A stretch of 64,000 nucleotides of DNA. It comes from Phoronis australis. Lineage: Eukaryota; Phoronida; Phoronidae. The stretch lies in assembly GCA_002633005.1 (NCBI GenBank), contig NMRA01000417.1, positions 326,158 through 390,157 of the forward strand, read 5' to 3'. The notes under the pieces are model-generated. The model was not told where the DNA came from. It saw only the letters and a program-made list of their open reading frames with translations, and did no database searches. Shown one piece after another: positions 1 to 10,629 of this stretch. Made by a program: the position numbers and the translations under genes. The first letter of the stretch is position 1. Each line of letters starts with the position of its first letter.

Positions 1-345
1 TCCACATCCTCGTTCATTCAAACGGAGACGAGCCCCAACTCAAGAAACGCGGCGAGACTGTCTAGCTGTGCTGTCTCAAGGTCAATTCAGTGCTTACGCG
101 CGGGGAAGCCGTGCTGACTCTTATTCGTATCCATTTTTTAAATTTTAATATTACAGCTTCAACGACTATTTATTAGATTCTAACTTGACTATTTGCTACG
201 ACAGCTGAATGCAATTTACAATTGTTAAGCTTGAAATAAAACTATTACCAAAGAGTAACTGAATTAACTTAAATTGCGCAAGCGTGTAAAAACAAATGTC
301 TCGGGATTTTGACGAAATTTCCGAGAGGTTTTGCCCATGTCATAA
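1..345 (-). repeat. Truncated inverted copy of the 1.33-kb repeat of 32.5-35.5 kb
   Basis: Read on the minus strand, this stretch matches the 5' flank and start of the ORF found at 33.2-33.6 kb and 34.9-35.3 kb, including the GTTTGAATGAAC start context. The window edge cuts the copy about six codons into the ORF. Divergence is clearly higher than between the other two copies, and only one arm of their internal hairpin (around 300-345) is present. This shows the unit is a dispersed family. The evidence is direct sequence comparison by eye. Confidence 0.75.
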
Positions 346-991
346 ACCTGAGACTTGTGTAGGATTCTCTATGTGGGTGATATCACAAAAATACGAAAAC
401 GGATGAGTGACTTTCCTCTCAAGTCGTAGAAGAGAAATGAAGATATTTCGAGGAATGAGAACGTGCATGTAACTGAGTTACGAAAAAAGAAAAATGTCCT
501 GGAAAAGAAATCTAAAGATTATATTCCCCAAATAGTTTAGTTTTAGTCTTTCAACATCGTCAGTGCGATATTAGATAGACGAATATAGATCCACATAAAA
601 CACGGGAAATGACAAGTGTCAAAATGAAGAACGTTTGTGGGAAATAGGCGACAATTACTTTTTGAAAGACAACACATCTATACAAGTGTTGCTCATCGTG
701 TATAATCTGTCAGAGGCCATGTGAAAATACAAAACGTCTGGACATTATAGAACAATGAATACATCTTGTCAGAGAAAGCCTTGAGATGCTTTTGTTTCAT
801 TCTAGCATACGCTTAAGCAAATTACATTTTTGACCAAGAATTAGACAATGGTCACAGCCTTCGCTAGTAGAAAACAAGTTGCAGTACAGCTTTAAGTATA
901 AAATATAACGTTTACAGAAAAAATATCATCGCAATTGATTTAATATTATGTGTGGTTAATTGTCAGCTGGTTTCAACAATAACTGTTATAC
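346..991. other. AT-rich non-coding stretch
   Basis: I see no convincing exon, repeat or RNA gene here. It lies 3' of the ZP gene on the minus strand. The last visible ZP exon ends in phase 0 with a donor, so a membrane-anchor exon is expected here or beyond the left edge, but I could not recognise it. Confidence 0.4.
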
Positions 992-1202
992 CTTTTTGCA
1001 CTTGACCTCATCGTCGTCTTTACAAAAAGCTATATTGCACATGTAGGTGATGAAGGCGGAATCCGTGTTGAATCCCAGACATTGGAATGGTGGTGTACTT
1101 GAAGTGTAAAACGTGTCGCTGTTGTGGAGATCGGAAACTTGATATTCGTAAGTAGACTTAGCTTTCAGGTTCATTTCCAGCGGTACGTCTTGTATGGAGC
1201 AG
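992..1202 (-). CDS. ZP-domain gene, exon encoding the end of ZP-C
   Basis: A strong acceptor (CACATTTGCAG) precedes the exon and a GTATAA donor follows AAAAAG. Its 211 bases are one phase-completing base plus 70 codons. The protein carries the classic end of a ZP-C module: an aromatic-rich run (PFQCLGFNTDSAF), then ITYMCNIAFC and a further Cys in DDDEVKC, matching the family pattern FxF...vyl-C-x-v-x-C...C. The opening Cys (SCSIQD) matches the conserved GC(s/p)xD cysteine. It joins in phase with the exon at 1464-1539. ZP domains polymerise extracellular filaments in egg coats and matrices. The domain call rests on cysteine spacing and exon chain; no database search was done. Confidence 0.8.
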
Positions 1203-1463
1203 CTGCAAATGTGACCCATATGGAGGCTCATCATCGGACGAAAATTAAAAGTCGTCACAAACATCAAATCTTATTCGTTTATCTACTTCCACCTATTAGT
1301 CTAACAAGTTTTTCTCTCAACACGCGTAATAACGTAGTCTGTGAGCCTAGCAAAACTTTCATGTTAAATGAAGTTCAAAACCATTACTACACATCAGTCC
1401 TAAACCAGATAGCCATTTCTGAGTACGTCTAGAAGAGGACGTAACAACTTTAAAGTTTCATAC

Positions 1464-1539
1464 CTCTCTGGGAAAAGTTCGAACGACCCTTCACTTGTGT
1501 CGTGAGCAGAGCAAGAAATTGCACGCACTTGTTGGGCAG
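1464..1539 (-). CDS. ZP-domain gene, short exon carrying a central ZP-C cysteine
   Basis: The 76-base exon has a clean acceptor (GTACATTTTAG) and donor (AGAG/GTATGA). It is made of two bases, 24 codons and two bases, exactly the phases required by its neighbours on both sides. It encodes VRAISCSAHDTSEGSFELFP, which matches the ZP-C pattern of a conserved Cys followed by Ala/Asp-rich residues and then the approach to the next conserved Cys in the following exon. It is too short for ordinary ORF calling. The phase agreement with exons at 2298-2434 and 992-1202 is the strongest evidence that it is real. Confidence 0.75.
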
Positions 1540-2105
1540 CTAAAATGTACGAAGGTCACACAACAAACTTGAATATTTCAAATAGAGAGACAACTGAAGT
1601 GCATTTACAATCAACATTTATTGCAATAAATCGCGTCTAAAATTTACCCGGCGCCCACATGGTACATGATAGGATCATATAAGATGAAGATTTAAACGAC
1701 TAGTCGTACAGAATCACCAGTTGAAACGTACTCAGTAGCTGGCCATCTGCAGCCGGTTCAGCTTAATGAGTTCACCAAAATTGCCCCTTCAATGTTTCAT
1801 AATTTCAAAGCTTGCATTTTTCACTTATTTCAGGGCTCCGTCGCTCATGGACATGGGCGGCGCATAATATATGGGGCTGGGTGGCCAGTGCTGTGCCGCT
1901 CATGACGTCTCACCATCTTGATATTACAAAATGTGTGTTATACTGAACAGTTTTGTGTGACATCATGAACAGTAATTTAAGCCACGCTTGGCTAGATGTA
2001 AAAATGAATTCGATCGCATTTGTGTTATGATTTCAAAAGAAGTCTGAAAAGTTTTATTTCGATGCTATTTCATGTGCGAGACTAGTTTAAAATTGCCAGT
2101 GTTGT
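1540..2105. other. Intron of the ZP gene with a small dispersed repeat
   Basis: This lies between two ZP exons on the minus strand. Around 1840-1915 there is a GGACATGGGCGGCGC motif with a GC-rich follow-on, also found twice at 24.95-25.11 kb, so it is a dispersed repeat. I see nothing else. Confidence 0.5.
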
Positions 2106-2297
2106 TAAGTATAAGAAATGGCAGAAAATCTTGAAACTTGACGCCGCGTTTTATGCCGAGTTGAACTATATAGGATAGGTGATCAATTAAATGTTTCAGT
2201 ATAGGGCCCGGCAGCCGGCTTCGAAATGCGCAAAAGGTGAAGTTAGCTAACTGCCAGCTAGGAGACAGAAATAGTCACAGTACCATCTTTAACTTAC

Positions 2298-2434
2298 TTA
2301 TAGACTTCTTTAGCGTCACTCTCAGTCTCACATCTTGTCCAATGGAACATTGGTTCATCTTGTTACCGTACATGTCTGTTAACTCTAGTTCAACGTCCTC
2401 TGGTAGATTCATGGCAGACAGTTTGTCCAACATT
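2298..2434 (-). CDS. ZP-domain gene, linker to ZP-C exon (copy 1)
   Basis: The exon lies between acceptor TGATGTTTTATAG and consensus donor ATAA/GTAAGT. It has one base, 45 codons and one base. The protein contains PEDVELELTDMYGNKMNQCS followed by IGQDVRLRVTLKKSI, which matches the opening of ZP-C (v-x-l-x-i-x-d-x-x-G...vGd-x-l-x-l-x-v-x-l). The incoming phase fits the exon at 3819-3967 and the outgoing phase fits 1464-1539. Only one of the two copies is likely real. Confidence 0.8.
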
Positions 2435-2804
2435 CTATAAAACATCATGTACAGGCTGTAGTGGAAATCGGGCTGCGTTACGTAGACGTAATAACCTTAC
2501 GAAAACGAAAGATCACGAAAGACTTCGCCAGTATCCGTTGTACATTGAAAATGAAGCACGTGGTCACACTTGCTTTTTACTCTTAAATGTACGAAACGCA
2601 TACCCTGCACTGCCTTTTTNTAAGTATAAGAAATGGCAGAAAATCTTGAAACTTGACGCCGCGTTTTATGCCGAGTTGAACTATATAGGATAGGTGATCA
2701 ATTAAATGTAGGGCCCGGCAGCCGGCTTCGAAATGCGCAAAAGGTGAAGTTAGCTAACTGCCAGCTAGGAGACAGAAATAGTCACAGTACCATCTTTAAC
2801 TTAC

Positions 2805-2941
2805 TTATAGACTTCTTTAGCGTCACTCTCAGTCTCACATCTTGTCCAATTGAACATTGGTTCATCTTGTTACCGTACATGTCTGTTAACTCTAGTTCAA
2901 CGTCCTCTGGTAGATTCATGGCAGACAGTTTGTCCAACATT
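2805..2941 (-). CDS. ZP-domain gene, second assembled copy of the linker/ZP-C exon
   Basis: It has the same exon borders and the same protein as the copy at 2298-2434, with one synonymous change in a Ser codon. I read it as the other haplotype or the overlapping contig end, not a second functional exon, because splicing both in would shift the frame. An annotation should use one copy. Confidence 0.75.
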
Positions 2942-3508
2942 CTATAAAACATCATGTACAGGCTGTAGTGGAAATCGGGCTGCGTTACGTAGACGTAATA
3001 ACCTTACGAAAACGAAAGATCACGAAAGACTTCGCCAGTATCCGTTGTACATTGAAAATGAAGCACGTGGTCACACTTGCTTTTTACTCTTAAATGTACG
3101 AAACGCATACCCTGCACTGCCTTTTTTGCATTGATAGTATAATAAACTATGTATATCAACGGATGCTAACTAAGAATTAGTTCCTTAATCTAAAGACAGC
3201 AACGTGAAACAATGAAATGCGCCCACAGTGTGCTTCTAGAGGTATTTATTTGTATCATAAAATGGCCATTCGATGACTCAGGCACATTTTCGCAAGTCAT
3301 GTTGGAAACTGTCGAGGTTCATGACCGTGGATATATTTCCGATTTTAACAGTTTGAAAGTACGGGGATTGAAAGATATTTTCAAGAAAGGGGACTATTTC
3401 GGTTCAAAATTAACCCGGCAAACTTACTTTATCCACTCGCTCCGCATTTTCTTGTTTTTGATTGATGTCGGGAGGGCGACTCCACTTCACGTAACCACGG
3501 AGATTTAC

Positions 3509-3757
3509 CTAGGTTGCCAACTTTCGCCCATCGAAGTTTCAGCCCGCTGCACAGCGAAAGCATTTTGTTTGCATTGGAAGAACGAATAGATTAATGCAGC
3601 CGAAAAAACAACGAAGAACAATGGAATTCCAATGACACTGAAACCTCCGAGGCAACAAAAGTGTTTGACAGATATTTCGGGATGATGGGTAAATATAAAA
3701 TTCGAGAGGCGCTGTGTAATCTCGGGCGGCCCTATTTGGTCCTCTGTATTCATCCGT
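3509..3757 (-). CDS. Possible cassette exon with a hydrophobic segment inside the ZP gene
   Basis: An open frame of 82 codons plus one leading and two trailing bases runs from a weak acceptor (CTCACGAGAG) to a CCTAG/GTAAAT donor. It enters and leaves in phase 2, so it could be included or skipped between the exons at 3819-3967 and 2298-2434 without changing frame. It encodes a likely membrane-spanning stretch (FSVIGIPLFFVVFSAALIYS). The intron before it would be only 61 bases. The canonical ZP reading skips it, and a hydrophobic span at the ZP-N/ZP-C linker would be odd. It may instead be a chance ORF. Confidence 0.3.
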
Positions 3758-3818
3758 CTCTCGTGAGTTCAAAAGACACCGTGAAGGTAGGGTGGGACGT
3801 GTATTAAAGATGACTTAC

Positions 3819-3967
3819 CCGCCGACGGTTCTGTATTCGCTGACAAATTCTTGCGTAGAATTTTTATTGAAATCGCACGAAGCAGTAAACACCAAATCGT
3901 CTGGCTGTACTTGGTCCCGCAGTTTAGTTGCAATAACTCTAACATGTAAATTATTGGTTTCTGACAT
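3819..3967 (-). CDS. ZP-domain gene, end of ZP-N exon
   Basis: The acceptor TTTAAATTTCAG and donor GGCGG/GTAAGT are both strong. The exon is 149 bases, in phase 0 and out phase 2. The protein LHVRVIATKLRDQVQPDDLV followed by FTASCDF matches the last strands of a ZP-N module, where a hydrophobic strand ends in a conserved Cys-x-aromatic. It links in phase to 4251-4411 upstream and 2298-2434 downstream. Confidence 0.75.
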
Positions 3968-4250
3968 CTGAAATTTAAAGCAAAATATTTACTAAAGAAA
4001 TTTTAATGGATGATTCTGCACAACGCCGCCCGAAAGTAAAGTAGATGATTTAGTCAACGGAATACGCATATAGCTTAAAATTTTCTCGATGCAATCGTGT
4101 AGTTCACCTAGTATAAAATGTTCTCGGAACATTTCAAAAATTGGGAAAAATATTTCGCCGTACAGTAACACATTTCAGAATGAAATGAACTTAAATTAGA
4201 CCAATTTGCGCTACTGGTTAAGCTCATTTTTCACACGTTTTGATATTTAC

Positions 4251-4411
4251 CTCAGCCTGGCAGCCTTGACCTGTCTCTGTTTGACCAGAGACACCAACAT
4301 CAATTTGTAATTGAAGATGATCGGGAGAACTGGCAAAGCACTCACTGTAATGTCTGTTGTCCAAGAAAACTCTACTGTATGTTGATCCTATGGAAACAAG
4401 AGCTTCCATTG
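4251..4411 (-). CDS. ZP-domain gene, ZP-N exon
   Basis: The exon ends at a GAG/GTAAAT donor in phase 0. The start is chosen at an AAAAG acceptor two bases before an ATG at 4409, and its pyrimidine tract is poor. The protein includes STYSRVFLDNRHYSECFASS and a later CQAE, consistent with the internal cysteines of ZP-N. The ATG could instead be an alternative start, but a secreted ZP protein needs a signal peptide, which this exon lacks. Confidence 0.6.
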
Positions 4412-4499
4412 CTTTTAATCAACGAATAAATTTTGCACCAAGTTACGATATAAATCTTATTCACAAACTATGTAAGTTTTGCAAATAACCAATAAGAGC

Positions 4500-5640
4500 A
4501 AAGCGGAGCGTTGACATGCGTCCTCGACTACATTGCAAACGGTCTGCTTTTAGAGGTGGCACAGAATACATTGAGCTCATCCAAAAATGGAAAGGTTTCG
4601 TCGTCTCTCAAAACTATTGCCAAATTTCATGAAAATCCGTCAAAGGACCCCAAAGATACAAAGGCAACCGTAAAAACATGCATTAGGAACCACAGCGCTA
4701 GTCGAATCTGTCCATTTGCTGTCAAGTTAATAATAATACAGTTGCAAAATTTCAAAACCATCTTGCAAGAGGATTAGAAGATACAACCGTAGATACGAAA
4801 AAATGTCATTAAGGATAACACTGTAGTTGGACAGGTTTGAAAATCCCCGTCAGTCATGCTCTTGACAACAGGAACACATCTGTCAATTTCCATGATAATG
4901 ATTCTCAGTGTGGTTTGGCAGATACAGAAGGAGACTACAAAAACACACAAACAATAATTAAAATGGTAACTAGTTGGTGACGATTACGTCGAATCCACCA
5001 CAAAAAAGGAAAGGTGCTGTCATTTTCATTACGTTGTCAACTTGCGTAATTTACTAAGGATCTTGCACGAGGTTTAGGCGAAACAGCCGTAGGCGTAACA
5101 ACAAAACTGCAGAAGGTCCCAGGCTAGTCGAAATTGTCGGAAAATCATCGTCAGCCGACCTCTTCACAGTAGGAACATAAAAATGCCAATTTTCACAATC
5201 ATCCTTTGAGTGGTTTGGTTGATAGAGTAGCGGACTCCAACAAATATACTCGAAAACAGTGAAAATAGTCAGGTGTGCAAAATACCTCGAATCTTTCAGA
5301 AAACGGGAGGGTAGCGTCATGTCTATTTGCCAAATGTTATGAAAATCTGTTGAGGACCTTAGCAGATACTGAGGTAAACGAAAAATCTAAAATTGCCACT
5401 AGGGGCACACCGTTAGTCGGATCCGTCCGAAAGTTCGCTCATGCTGTCCCATTCATGAATGGATCATATGTGCAAAATTTCCTGAACATATATTTAAGAG
5501 TTTTGGAGATAGAGCATCGGACTTAGGACGGAGGGACGGACGGACGGCGGGCTCGGGGGGACGGAAAGACATACGGACGGACGACCGCATAATGCGTCCA
5601 CATATAAATATAGGGTGACATAAAATGAGTATAGATGACC
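4500..5640 (+). repeat. Degenerate tandem repeat ending in a GGAC-rich tail
   Basis: Units of roughly 350-450 bases recur with the landmarks AAATTTCATGAAAATC, TAGTCGAATCCGTCC and a CCACTAGGNG box; copies are seen near 4600, 4970, 5110 and 5390. The array ends at 5520-5590 in GGAC/GGCGG microsatellite sequence. The same landmarks reappear at 8870-9700. The unit has no coding capacity. It is an ancient dispersed family. Confidence 0.6.
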
Positions 5641-5722
5641 AAAACGTTCCTTTGCAGTGCCGTTTACAACCATTAGCTCTGTGTGACAATAAAGATACTA
5701 GCATATGAGAGACTGATCTCAG

Positions 5723-7885
5723 AATGAAAGCGCTCCGAGGAGCGAAACTTGGCGAAATAAACAGAAAAGACGACGATAGAGATGTTGACGAAGATGAAGG
5801 ATATGACGACAATGGTGGCGATGATGAAAAATACAAGTAATGATAACATTCATACGACGAACGTAGAGGTCAGACATCAGTAAGAAATAGGCTATACAGT
5901 CTTCAGCGACATTTGGCGATATTAACTGAAAAAACGACGACAGAGATGATGACGAAGATGACGAATATGATGATGGAGGTGGCGATGATGAACAACATCA
6001 TAACATTCATATGACGAACTTAGATGTCATAAATCAGTAAGAAATAGGTTACAGTCTTGTTCAATAGAAGCTAAACCAACATCAATGCAGCAAGATCGCT
6101 CAACAAAGGAACAGCGCTATCAGAAAATCTCGAATAATACAAAAAGGAGACATCTTAACGAAAAATGTAAAATATCGTCTGAGTTGATAGTTTTGAAACA
6201 TTTCGTAAATTTTTCGAAAAAAAAGAAATTTTGCGGTTTTTTTGAAATTCAAAGTCAAATAACTCGAAAACGGTAAGTCTGAGAAAAAATTTGTTACAGT
6301 TCATTTGAAAGGATATACCTTGGAGAATCCACATGCAAAAATTCACGTCTTTTGTCTTCCTGTTTAAAATGGTACCCCAGCACGACTGAAAATAGGTCAA
6401 CATGCACCAGATCCGCTTTCTTGAAAGCAAATTCCGGTTTTTTAACATTGTTCGTCAAAAAAAAATAACGTTTGAAAATTTCGAAGCAATTTGTCCTATA
6501 ATGCCCCCTGTACAAGAGGGAATGTTTTTTTCCCGAAATCGAGGTGCACAGGCGCCATTGCCGATATTTCCGCCATCTTTAATGGGAAGTAAATGATTTG
6601 CGGCAGACTCGTGAAACATGTCATGAGCAATAACTGTACCGATTTTCAGTTGTTTACGTAAAAATATAGCCTCCAGGAGCATTTGAATCTTAAATTGAAA
6701 ACAAAGTGGCCGCCACATCCGCCATCTTGGATTCGCTTATGACCAAAAACAATAGGTTTTCAGTACTTTGGGACCTACATGTTGTGTTTAAATTTCGTGG
6801 GGATCGGACGAAAACTGCGACCTGTATCATGCGAACAAACAAAAAATGAAAGCACTCAGAGGAGCGAAACTTGACGAAATTAACCGAAAAGTCGGCGATA
6901 GGAATGATGACGAAGATGATGAATATGACGATGATCGTGGTGATGATGGACAATATATCATTCATATGACGAACGTAGAGGTCAGGAATAAGTAAAAAAT
7001 AGGCTACAGTCTTGAGTGTCACTTGGCAAAATTAACAGAAAAGACGACGATGACGAAGATGACGAATATAATGACGATGGTGATGATGATGAACAACATC
7101 ATAACATTCATATGACGAGCTTAGATGTCATAAATCAGTAAGAAATAGGCTACAGCAAGAGCGCTCAACAAATTAAAGGAACAGCACTATCAGAAAATCT
7201 CAAATAATGCGAAAAGTAGACGGCCTAGCGAAAAATGGAAATATCTTCTGAAAGCCCGTTTAAAACTCTATCTAATTTGACAGTATCGCAAACTTCCGTA
7301 AATTTTTCGAAAAAATTGAAATTTTGCGTTTTTTTCAAAGTCAAAGTCAAATAACTCGAAAACGGTAAGTAACAGGTCATTTGAAAGGCCAAAGCTTAGA
7401 AAATCCACATGTAAAAATTCACGTCATATTTTCTTCCCGTTTTAAATGGCACCCTAGCACGATTGAAAATGGGTCAAAATGCGTCAGAACCGCCATCTTG
7501 AAAGCAGCTTCCGGTTTTTCAACAACAGATAATAGCTTGTCAAAGAAATCTAATACCTGAAAAGTTTCGAAGCAATTGGTCATCTAATGCGCCCTCTACA
7601 GGAGAAAAGTTTTTTGCCCGAAATCGAGGACAGCTATTCTTTTATTGGAACTAAATGATTCTCAGCAAAAATGTTGAACATGTATGGTACAATGTACGTG
7701 ATTTTTAGCCGTGTACCTAAAAATTACGTCCTCTACTAGCGGTTGAATCTCAAAATTGAAAACAAAATGGCCGCCAGGTCCGCCATCCTGGATCCTATCA
7801 TGACGAAAAACAATAGGCTTCCAGGACTTCCGGAAATTGATGTTGTGTGTAAATGCGACATGTAAAGTGCGAACAAATTAAAAAA
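5723..7885 (+). repeat. Two diverged copies of a 1.12-kb tandem unit
   Basis: The unit starting AATGAAAGCGCTCCGAGG at 5723 begins again at 6845 (AATGAAAGCACTCAGAGG). Both contain GAT/GAC-rich stretches, the phrase AAATAACTCGAAAACGGTAA, an AT-rich middle and a GCCGCCA/TCCGCCAT end. Inside each unit the GAC/GAT block plus CATTCATATGACGAAC is itself doubled with a period near 180 bases. Acidic or Ser-rich ORFs here are products of the triplet repeats. Confidence 0.8.
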
Positions 7886-8081
7886 AAAACAAACTTGATG
7901 GCAAAGCAACATATTGACGTCAGAGCAACAATTTATGATGAAAATTCTTTCGCCAAGTAAAAAACTTTGTGACAGAGTAAATACTTACCGAAAATTTTTT
8001 TCGCCAAATAATAATTGTTCTGTAAATTAGTAATACACACGGCAGCGGTGAGGCCCTATGCGTAGCATTTTGGGCATATAC

Positions 8082-8202
8082 CACCACACATTTGTGATAT
8101 TTAGTAGCCATAACGAACCTTCTTCGTGTTCTAACCAGAAAACCACAAATTCGTCGCCGTCAACATCGAGACTGGGATTGTGACACGAGTACTTGGCTTG
8201 AA
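8082..8202 (-). CDS. Candidate exon downstream of a signal-peptide exon, domain unknown
   Basis: A very good acceptor (TAGAATCTTTTCAG) opens a frame of 39 codons with two leading and two trailing bases, ending at GTG/GTATAT. The protein includes KYSCHNPSLDVDGDEFVVFW and SLWLLNITNVW. The incoming phase 1 matches the signal-peptide exon at 16233-16275, so the pair would give a secreted protein beginning just before KYSC. It could be the 5' part of the ZP gene, but its outgoing phase does not fit the exon at 4251-4411 directly, so at least one exon would be missing between them. I do not recognise the domain. Confidence 0.4.
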
Positions 8203-8859
8203 CTGAAAAGATTCTACGATACAGAACTTGTACACAAAGGGTGGGGAGCAGTGGCTGCTTACACTGAACAATTCTGTGTTATCGAGTTCTACGGTGATAT
8301 ATTTTCTATGATGTACAAGAGAACAATTGCTACATTAGCCAAAGTTCAAACGTTGACAAAATAATGTTAATTTTACAAACGAATGTAACAATGACGAAAA
8401 CTACAAATATAATAATATTAATGAGAATGACAGCAATAACTATATCGCTTACGAAAACAACAAGAATAACAATAACAATAATAACACCAGGCCACGTGGC
8501 GGCATGGAAATAACACAGCAACAAAATAAATTAGCTTAACTACTAGCACAACACAGTGACTGTTTTGCTTTTTTACTGTGTAACTGACATTGAGCTATGT
8601 GCTTTATTGGCGTTTGAGGCAGCTGGCTGAGTGCGTACCAGTTTGATTACGAGAACACAGTTCTCCAGCAAAGCAATGTAGTTGTAATTACTAAACTAAA
8701 TCCATCGATTATATCATGATTTCTGATTTTCACCCAAGTCATCATCAACACCTTACATTAGTTTAATTCATGATTAGTGCAAAGCATCGTTTTATACCAG
8801 TCTTGAAATTTCGTGAACATTCATAAAGAAACTTTGTAGGTATAGAGACATGCGCAGGG

Positions 8860-9700
8860 AAAGCATAAATTCCCACTAGGTGACGTCACGGTAGTTGAAT
8901 TCGTTTCATAATCACCGTCAAGCGTGCACTCATCAACTAGAACAAATATATCAAATTTCGAGGACCAATTAAGTGGTTGTATTGACAAAAAAGAATTTGC
9001 TGCAAGAGTAGTTGAACCTTTTCAAAAATCTTTATTACAGTGTTGTCGTGATTGTCTCAACGGTAAACGGTATTACTAAATTTAAGCCCTTTGCCAAACA
9101 CTGAAAAACACAGACGCTAAAAATAATAAAATGAGCATTAGACTGCGAATCATTCGAAAACGGGGACGCTCCGTAGTCTAAATAGAAACTCATTTTCAAA
9201 TTCATGAAAATCTTTTTACGAGCAGGGTACACAAAGAGGCATGGGCTAAGAAAAAATAATTTCCCACTAGGAGGTGCCTCGGTAGTTCGACCCGTCCGAA
9301 AATCAAAGTAATCGGTGCCCATCTCAGTAGGATCATATCTGTAAAAAATTATAATTATCCTTTTAGCGGTTTAACGCAAAAAAAAACAAACGCAAAAATA
9401 ATTAAAGTGGCCATTAAAGGGTGCTGATTATGTAGAATCCATCTGAAAATAAGGAAGTGTCATAGATTCCATAATAGAAACTCATATCTCAATTACAATC
9501 CGTCAAGCAACTCCGAACGCAGATATTGAGGTTCATGTAAGGCAGGTAATTACCACTAGGTGGCACAACGGATGTCGAATATTCGTGCAGTCCCATTTAC
9601 TATATCAATACTTTGCAAAATTTCACATTTATTAAGGGGTTTTGGAGGTCTAGCAGTGGACTGACGGGCGGATGGACGAACTGACATTACAAGGGATTTC
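8860..9700 (+). repeat. Dispersed copies of the CCACTAGG / TAGTCGAATCCGTCCGAAA repeat
   Basis: Three units with the boxes CCCACTAGGTGACGTCACGG (8874), CCCACTAGGAGGTGCCTCGG (about 9263) and CCACTAGGTGGCACAACGG (9552) are each followed by a TAGTTCGA/GTCGAAT and CCGTCCGAAA-type tail. They end near 9660 in GGGCGGATGGACG. They belong to the family seen at 4.5-5.6 kb. Confidence 0.6.
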
Positions 9701-10480
9701 CAGTAGCAGATGCATGTATAAAATCGTACGTAGGTATGCACAATGTATTTGGTCGTGGTTTCGCCACTCCCTTGTCCAAATCAATCGAAATTTTTGTAAT
9801 GGTTTTAGACTTGGTAGACTTCGTATGTTTTTACATTTTAATTTCAATTCATTAGGTTTTAGGATGGTAGAAGATGGTTATTTTGACTCTATTTTGGCCC
9901 ATTTTCAAGCAAACATCCATAGATGAGTCACCCTGTCATACATCTTTCTGACTTGGAAGTAAAAAAGAGGACCAATACGGGCTGGGTACATATTTCTAAT
10001 ACCCAATTTACATGTTGTTGGTATTGATAAACAATATACGCATGTGTACAATAAATAAAATTTAATTTTAATTAAATGTTTTATCGGGGAGTTGTTTCCT
10101 CCGTCCATCATTCTACAGTTGTTTGTTTGTGTATTTCGTCACTGTGATTTATTTTTTCACAGCTCTTTTACTTAATAGTTCTTTGTTTCATGCAGAGGGT
10201 TCACTGAACTTCACTAATTTGTCTGTACTCAGACGATCAAGTCGTGTTTCTGGTCCATCTTCAAAACTTGTCGGAAAATTGCTTTTCTGTACGGAAAACC
10301 TTACCGCGTGAAGTATAGGCCTCAAGATTTCTTTTTTCAATATCGGACCTAAAGATGCACAGGGTATTTCCATACGGATATGTCATAACAGTCCTCGGCG
10401 CACAGCAGTTCTTACATCCACCGAATCGGCAATTTTTGCAATGACCCCATTACTGTACCTCTGGTGACCTAATCAATTTC
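9701..10480. other. Non-coding stretch
   Basis: I see no supported exon. Short ORFs on both strands have no splice signals or recognisable composition. Confidence 0.4.
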
Positions 10481-10483
10481 GGA

Positions 10484-10623
10484 ATGGACGGAACTCGTTT
10501 CCAATTCCACCGCTTCGGTCTCTCGGGTGCAACTTTGCGCCTGGGACCCGAGTCGATCCAGCTCCACGTGGACATAACTGCCGACCTCTCTATTCAGTAC
10601 AAAGTTGGTCAAGTCAACGCAAA
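10484..10623 (+). CDS. Candidate exon fragment, function unknown
   Basis: This is an open frame with clear protein-like composition: TRFQFHRFGLSGATLRLGPE followed by SIQLHVDITADLSIQ. It runs into a consensus donor (GCAAA/GTAAGG). The frame is closed by TGA at about 10442 with no AG between, so an upstream acceptor is not available and the ATG at 10484 would have to be the start, which is unusual for this kind of strand-rich sequence. It may be a damaged exon. Confidence 0.3.
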
Positions 10624-10629
10624 GTAAGG

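Larger units (their letters stand above)
2106..3127. repeat. Near-identical 0.5-kb direct duplication around a single N
   Basis: 2106-2619 and 2621-3127 are almost identical and are separated by one N at 2620. Differences seen are a 7-8 base indel near 2193 and a substitution at 2341/2848 that is synonymous in the ZP exon. A scaffold join flanked by two copies of the same sequence is typical of overlapping contig ends or two haplotypes that were not merged. The duplicated ZP exon is 137 bases, so including it twice would break the reading frame, which argues against a true duplication. Confidence 0.85.

Noticed and set aside
3212-3589. 125-codon plus-strand ORF
   Set aside because: It overlaps ZP gene sequence on the other strand and has no family features. 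It is probably chance in an AT-rich region.
5453-5836. 127-codon Ser-rich minus-strand ORF
   Set aside because: It is antisense of GAT/GAC triplet repeats in a tandem array.
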